Part shown: piece after piece, positions 58,352-64,000 of the stretch
Numbering within the stretch: position 1 is the stretch's first letter
Layout: each line of letters begins with the position of its first letter
From: Hsuehochloa calcarea
Taxonomy: Eukaryota > Streptophyta > Magnoliopsida > Poales > Poaceae
Length of the DNA stretch: 64,000 bases
NCBI GenBank assembly: GCA_036346395.1
Contig: CM070602.1
Span: 22,949,098-23,013,097 of the forward strand
Direction of reading: 5' to 3'
Notes under the pieces: model-generated
What the model was told of the DNA's origin: nothing
The model's input: the letters and a program-made list of their open reading frames with translations, nothing else
Databases searched by the model: none
Program-made: the position numbers and the translations under genes

Positions 58352-60655
58352 TGTAACACCCCGGTCCGACACAGAGCCCAGAATGCTACTAGCTACACTA
58401 ACTATCAATTTTAACATCATTTTAAAATAAATTACAGCAAGCATCTCAACGATAAAGCCCATCCACGGGGTGACATTAAAACAAGTATAATGAGATAACA
58501 ATCATAGATAATTAATCTCTAGGAAGCATAGCAAGATACTAATCCAAGAACAACTCAAAACTAATCGAATAAAATCTATTGAATGAATATTCAACTCCAA
58601 CCAATCATCTAAGGCCATTCAAAACTAACAAGTCTTAAATATAATTCATCACTCTATAATAAATGTTTTCATATCCAATGAATCAAGTAATTGAGTGTGG
58701 GTTTCCGGTTCCAAGTGCGCTAGCCCTTCCCAAGTGAAATATCGTCAACGCTCACCTAAAAACAATGATAAAGAAGAGTGAGTCCAAGACTCAACAAATA
58801 CATAATAAAGCCATAAGCAATAGTTTATCAACCATAATCAAGTTTGTCATCATCATCTATCTATTTAAAGTCATTCTCATACTCACATTCCATACATGTA
58901 AATTTGCACAATTTAACAATTTACTCATATATGCGAATGCACCATCATGCTCATGGTCATAAGCATCTCATCAGCTGATACCAGTATAGCGGAGTGTTCA
59001 CCCGCTGATAACACACTCTCCCCCATCTTCGTTAGGATGGGATCCCTACATTGTAGGACTTTAACTAGTCCCTACAAATTTAAGACTTTATCTAGAGCAC
59101 TCCGGACTAGTCATGTATCTTTCTCACCGACCTCACCGAAATAGCTACATAACTTTCTCACCGACCTACCTTATGCACTCTTATCATGGTGAATGTAAAT
59201 GATACAACATCTTTAAGTATTCATCAACATATCTCACCTCATTAACTCAATATCTCATTATCATTAACTTTATATCATAATCTCATTCACCCAATGTCAA
59301 CAATATCATGTATAAGAATAAGCTTAACGAAAGCATAATAAATAGTATGATAAGTAATATCAATGATAATGGCGAACAAACTATTGTTCACCACTCTATC
59401 TTGTACTTGCCTCTTTATTCATTCGAAGCAAGATAGCGAGGCGGCGGTAAGGCACTAGAGGCCACACTCCCTGAACAAATAACTCAAAATAATCTCAAGA
59501 TCACATTATCGTAGCACCAAAATGTCACACTAATCTCCCTCGCTTATCTACGTCAAGACGATACAATTAACCCAATTCTACTAGACGCACTACTTGATGT
59601 CCAAGTAATAAAAATACTCTAACTTATTCACCCGAACTCCAAATCTTGCAAACCCATACTTTCTAGAATCCTCACATAATTTTCTACAACTTTCTAGTTA
59701 TGATGAACTTCTGATTCTACCATTTTCTCCCTTGTTTCCTTACTCGAAGACTATCAGTGAGGTAAGGGGCGCATAGTGACACGGTTGTCGCGGGGCAAGG
59801 AAGCTCACCAAAGGAAATGGCAGTGTGAGGCTTGCTCACCGATGTCGAGAACGTCACTCTTGTTCCTGGCAAATCAGAGCGTTAGAAGCTTTGATTCTTG
59901 GCGGGAGACGAGAATGGTGAGCTGAGGAGTTCGTGACGCGGTTTGTAGCTTAAATATGGCTAAGATTGTCATGAGAGAAGCGGCGAGAAAACACGGTTGT
60001 GAATGAGTTTCTCGCGCACGGCTTTGGTCTCTTTGTCCGTGCGGGAAAATGGTGCATCAGCGGGGTGCCTAGCATAGGCGAGGGTAGGCGGAGGTGATTG
60101 GGCAATTGGAACTCCATTCTGTGGGCGGCAGTCGCGAACCGTGAGTGGAGCAGGCGCAGGCGCGTCACACTGGCGTGCAGAGACGAAGGCGAGGTGGAAG
60201 ACAACACCTGACGGGTGGGGCCAGTGTGTCAGTGAGAGGGAGAGTGAGGCACTGGCAAGGGTTGGAGTAAGCGCGAGTGAAGTGGGCTGAGTTGGGTTTC
60301 AGCCCAAAGGTCCGGCAGGAAATTCAAATTAGGTTTTGAATTTTCTAAAAAAGACTGAGAAATTGGCAAATCTTTAATCATATCAAAATGGCACCAAAAT
60401 TTATAATGTTTTTTTGTGTGGAGGCTACTAACATAGTCAAGTTAATTATGTAAATTTTCCACAATTTTATTTGTTATGTATTTTTCTTAAAAAATATTTC
60501 AATATGTTGTTTGCATTCAATTTCACTATTTAATTTATGGAAAAGTTAAAAAAAACATGCTAAATATATTTTTCCGACACATAAACATTCTTAAAATTAT
60601 CCTCTCATTTATTTTCATTATATTTTCCTAAAAATAGGATTTTTGGGATGTTACA
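58352..60655 (-). mobile_element. Non-coding TGTAAC element F4
   Basis: 2304 bp, TGTAACACCCCGG...TTTTTGGGATGTTACA. On the minus strand it starts TGTAACATCCCAAAAATCC like F1, and its later part matches 50425-51019. Family block aagagtgagtccaagactcaacaaata at about 58774-58800. The flanks show no target duplication (atttc against cacac), perhaps because a microsatellite has grown on the right. No coding content. Confidence 0.7.
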
Positions 60656-60659
60656 CACA

Positions 60660-60660
<1 letters not shown>

Positions 60661-60714
<54 letters not shown>
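60661..60714. repeat. (TA)n microsatellite
   Basis: gcatatatat... through atatatatcg, interrupted once by acatat. It separates F4 from the plastid-derived segment. Confidence 0.9.
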
Positions 60715-60734
60715 CGTTTAAAGATGCATTGCCG

Positions 60735-61998
60735 CTCGAAATCAAGATATTGGAATTGGATTAGTCATTTAATTCATAACTGCCTTTCGAGCGCATCTTG
60801 GATCTGTAAATTATGTTATGGTCAAAGTCCCACTCAAGGTGATTTAGACGAAATGAGGGAAGTTGTATGTATTATTGTGGGTTAATTAATTGGGGGAGCC
60901 AGTGACTCAACTAAGATTAATAACTTTTCATACTGGTGAAGTATTCACATGGGATACTACCGACCTTGTACGATCCCCTTCGAATGAAAAAAAATCCAAT
61001 TCAATGAAGATTTGGTTCACCCCACAAGTACAAGTTATGGGTAGCCTATTTTTCTATGTTATATAGACTTGCATGTAACTGTTCAGAGTCGGGATATTCT
61101 ATATAGTGTGAATATTCCCTCAAAAAACATGATTCTAGTGCAAAATGATTAATATGTAGAATCCGAATAAGTAATTACAGAGATTCGTGCCGGAACGTCC
61201 ACTTTGCATTTTAAAGAAAAAGTAGAAAATCATATTTACCCAAATCAGACGGGGAAATGCACTGGAGTATTGATGTTTACCGTGCACCCGAATATCAATA
61301 TAGCAATCATCGTCGATTACCAAAAACAAGACATTTGTGGATATTGTCAGTAAGTACGTGCAAATCTAGTATAGCATCTTTTTTACTCTACAAGGATCAA
61401 GATCAAATGAATACTTATTCTTTTTCTGTTGACGGAAGATATCTCTTTGACCTCTCAATGGCTAATGATCAAGTAAGACATAGACTGTTGGATACTTTTG
61501 GTAAAAAAGATAGGGAAATTCTTGATTATTCAACGCCGGATCGAATCATGTCCAATGGCCATTGGAATTTTGTCTATCCTTCCATTCTTCAAGATAATTC
61601 GGATTTGTTGGCGAAAAAGCGAAGAAATAGGTTCGTCATTCCATTACAATATCATCAAGAACAAGAGAAAGAACTAATATCCTGTTTGGGGATTTCGATT
61701 GAAATACCCTTTATGGGTGTTTTACGTAGAAATACTATTTTTGCTTATTTTGACGATCCACGATACAGAAAAGATAAAAAGGGTTCAGGAATTGTTAAAT
61801 TTAGATATAGGAACATAGAGGGCAAATATAGGACCATAGGAACATAGAGGACAAATATAGGACCCTATAGAGGACTCGAGAGGAAGACTCAGAGTACGAA
61901 TATGGGAGCCCAGAGAACCAATATAAGACCCGAGGGGAAGAATATGAAACCCTAGAAGACGAATATAGGACTTTAGAGGATGGATATGAATCCAAAAT
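60735..61998 (+). pseudogene. rpoC2: Nuclear copy of plastid rpoC2 fragment (NUPT)
   Basis: It translates in pieces as the plastid RNA polymerase beta'' subunit: RNQDIGIGLVI (60740), WICKLCYGQSPTQGDL (60796), a damaged stretch to 61250, then an unbroken frame 61257-61847 with MHWSIDVYRAPEYQY, MNTYSFSVDGRY, LLDTFGKKDREILDYSTPDRI, YHQEQEKELISCLGIS and MGVLRRNTIFAYFDDPRY. From about 61800 it runs into the Glu/Tyr-rich repetitive segment peculiar to grass rpoC2 (EYRTLED-like units), here with stops and frame breaks. It is a partial, mutated copy, without start or plastid context, so non-functional. It supports a grass host. Confidence 0.92.
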
Positions 61999-62037
61999 CA
62001 TAAGGCTGTGTCTCCCTCACACCTCTCCTTGATCTCC

Positions 62038-62045
<8 letters not shown>

Positions 62046-62091
<46 letters not shown>
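62046..62091. repeat. (CT)n microsatellite
   Basis: An uninterrupted CT run of about 46 bases just downstream of the rpoC2 fragment. Open frames across it are artefacts of the repeat. Confidence 0.95.
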
Positions 62092-62093
<2 letters not shown>

Positions 62094-63097
62094 GTGCCAA
62101 GTCGCGGAGTGCAACCAGCGAGCCAATGGAGGGAAACGGTCCTCCCTTCCTTCTTCACTTCCAGCGCCACCCCCCCCCCCCTTCAACTCCGACGCCACCC
62201 TCCCCCTCCTCCTTTAGATCCGACTCAGATCCGCGATGCAAAGAATATTTGCTTCACCTTCGGTTTCGGATTTGGCGACGGGCGGCGACAACACAGCTCG
62301 GAATGCACAGATCGAGCGGCGGTGGGACTCGAGACGATCAGATCGGGGCAGCACAGCTCAGCTGGGTAGTGTGGCATAGAGCTCAGGCCGGAACTAGGGG
62401 AGAGAGAGAAATGGATCCTCGGAGCAAAGCTTGGGCACAGATCTAGCGGTAGTCGGGTCGGAACCAAAGAAGAGGTTGCATCAGCGATGAATTGTGTTGA
62501 TCGGCTTTGTTGCAGCGCAGTAGTGCCATCGTAGCTATGTAAGCTTGCCGAAACTCGTTGAAACTTTATTGAAAGTTTGGTTGAAACTTTTTGAATGTTT
62601 TGTTTAAAACGTATTGAAACTTGTTGAAACTCTTCGGCTAATACTTGTTGAAACTTGAGTTTCAAAAATCTAAAATTTGTTGAAATTTGGTTTAAAACTT
62701 TTCTTGCAATCTTCTAGAAACTTATAGAAACACGCAAAACTCCTAAAAATTTTAGAACGTTATCACGAAGCTTGGTGAAAACTTCCAACGCTATACCGTT
62801 ACCCAGCACCTAAAAAAGGCAAAAGAAGAGAAAATGGAATAGGAAATTAGCGACACAAATCGTTTGGGCCTAGCCCAAAAGTAACCCGTAATGCACAGAC
62901 GGACAGACCCATCCGCGCAGGTAGTTGCACAACTCTGCAGCGTCTCTTGAGCCCAAAAAGTCGTTGATCCATGACATGGGCCGTGATACGGGGATGCCTG
63001 ATTCGTCAACGCATCAACGGTCACAAAGCAAAGTGGACTAATAGCTAACTGATTAAAATGAGAATAGTTTGAAGTAATTTTAAGTGCTTCTCCCCAC
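62092..63097. other. Unassigned sequence with GAAACTT-type short repeats
   Basis: GC-rich to about 62450, with short overlapping frames and no recognisable domain, then A/T-rich. At 62550-62700 the word gttgaaact and close variants recur about ten times. I cannot assign it to a gene or element. Confidence 0.4.
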
Positions 63098-63441
63098 AAA
63101 GTAATTGGAACACTTAAGTACGGCGACATATCGTGTGTATGTACATTATTTTATGAATATATGCACATGAGACATCTGAGTCGTCCATATAACGATCTAC
63201 AGCCGTCCTCGTACGCACTTTCCACTTACACCACATTTGCGAAAATCCCCTCAGTACATATGTTCTCAAGAGAGGGTTTTCGTAAATATAGTGTAAGTGA
63301 GAGATGGGTACGAAGACGGCTGTGGATTGCTACATAAACAACTCAGATATCTCATATGCATATATCCATAAAGTGATACATGTGCATACGATATGTACTC
63401 CTTAAGTACAGGCCCTGTACTTAAGTGTTCCAATTACTTGG
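63098..63441. mobile_element. Foldback / MITE-like element with long inverted repeats
   Basis: The left arm begins aaagtaattggaacacttaagtac (from about 63098), and the right arm ends gtacttaagtgttccaattactt (to 63439). Between them the arms pair imperfectly along about 155-170 bases (for example acagccgtc at 63191 against gacggctgt at 63325, and cacttacac against gtgtaagtg), with a short loop near 63255-63270. It has no coding capacity. A typical non-autonomous DNA element or hairpin RNA source. Target duplication is not clear. Confidence 0.8.
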
Positions 63442-64000
63442 GTTACTCAAGTTAAGAGTTTGTCGGGCGAACTAAATATTTGTGCCGTCCGATTAGCATC
63501 TGTCTCCGTCCAAAAAAAAAAAGGAGGGCGTGTTATCGCTCCCTTCCCGCGAACAAAAATGGCCGAGTGCTCTGGGCTTTTTGTGGTGGGCCATGAAATA
63601 AATTATTCATCATCTAGATTTATAACTAAACTAGGGAGGCAACCTAGCTAGCAGTTGTACCATGCGTGAGGCAGAGTTTCGTACTGTGAGCCTGTGACGG
63701 GCATGTGAGGTGGTAGTGTAGCTTAGAAGGTATTATCAAATTGATAAACTGTGTAGTCCATCTCTTTCATCGCTTACCAATAACAGCAGAGAAACTCTAT
63801 GATTTGCACCCCAAAACAAGCAGTGGCAGATCACAGGTGCTTATTTTTGGCTATTAAAAGCAAAATTGGCATTGTGAACTGTTTGATTTTGTGCAATCAG
63901 GCACCTGCATCAGAAGTTGGTTGATTTAGACCAACCTAATTGCTCGTTGCTAACGAAATGAGTCTACTAGATAAGCTTTGCACAAAATTGAATAGGGGAA
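63442..64000. other. Intergenic sequence, nothing recognised
   Basis: Short frames only, no domain. A small poly-A run is at 63514-63523. Confidence 0.4.

Noticed and set aside
61257..61847. 196-codon frame as a functional rpoC2 gene
   Set aside because: It is an internal fragment with damage on both sides, no start, and no plastid gene neighbours.
61973..62217. Frames rich in Arg-Glu or Ser-Leu
   Set aside because: They are translations of the (CT)n microsatellite.

Overview
The window looks like nuclear DNA from a grass (Poaceae). It is dominated by nested LTR retrotransposons. It also carries one convincing host gene and a nuclear copy of plastid rpoC2 that runs into the acidic, repetitive segment typical of grass rpoC2. 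No prokaryotic gene organisation, CRISPR array or rRNA/tRNA gene was seen.

Layout. 1-2752: 3' end of a SIRE/Maximus-type Copia element (E) on the + strand. 2753-7069: low-copy island with a small retroposed insertion with target-site duplication (about 3706-3873) and the only confident host gene, a glutaredoxin-like zinc-ribbon protein on the - strand (5506-6201). 7070-10007: a non-coding TGTAAC...GTTACA element (F1). 10008-10734: probable Gypsy LTR fragment with a TATA box. 10735-42562: a large inverted Copia complex. Element B (- strand, 10735-31993) is split by the complete element C (+ strand, 16087-27019, perfect 5-bp target duplication CCATC). B lies head-to-head with element A (+ strand, 32526-42562), and a 532-bp gag fragment separates the two truncated 5' LTRs. 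42563-51885: 5'-truncated Gypsy (Tekay/RIRE8-like chromovirus) pol, its 3' LTR, the inserted non-coding element F2 (target duplication AAAAT), and further LTR fragments. 51886-57689: 3'-truncated Copia D on the - strand, whose LTR is split by element F3. 58352-60655: element F4. 60735-61998: plastid rpoC2 fragment. 63098-63441: foldback (MITE-like) element.

No pathway or operon is present. All retrotransposon reading frames are broken by frameshifts and stops, and several catalytic or metal-binding residues are lost (D integrase Glu, Gypsy integrase first Asp, CCHC knuckle residues in A and D). Many lesions are 1-2 base indels, even in young-looking element C, so consensus sequencing error is a real alternative to decay.

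The most interesting signal is that every Copia family here carries an array of short quasi-palindromic motifs in its LTRs, with a different core per family (CGGAAGTTCCG, GCGGTAGTACCGC, GCGGTCCGACCGC, GTGGTCGACCAC types). Related observations are that element A has LTRs of two different motif types, that A and B share one LTR breakpoint, and that four non-coding TGTAAC elements recur without any coding partner.
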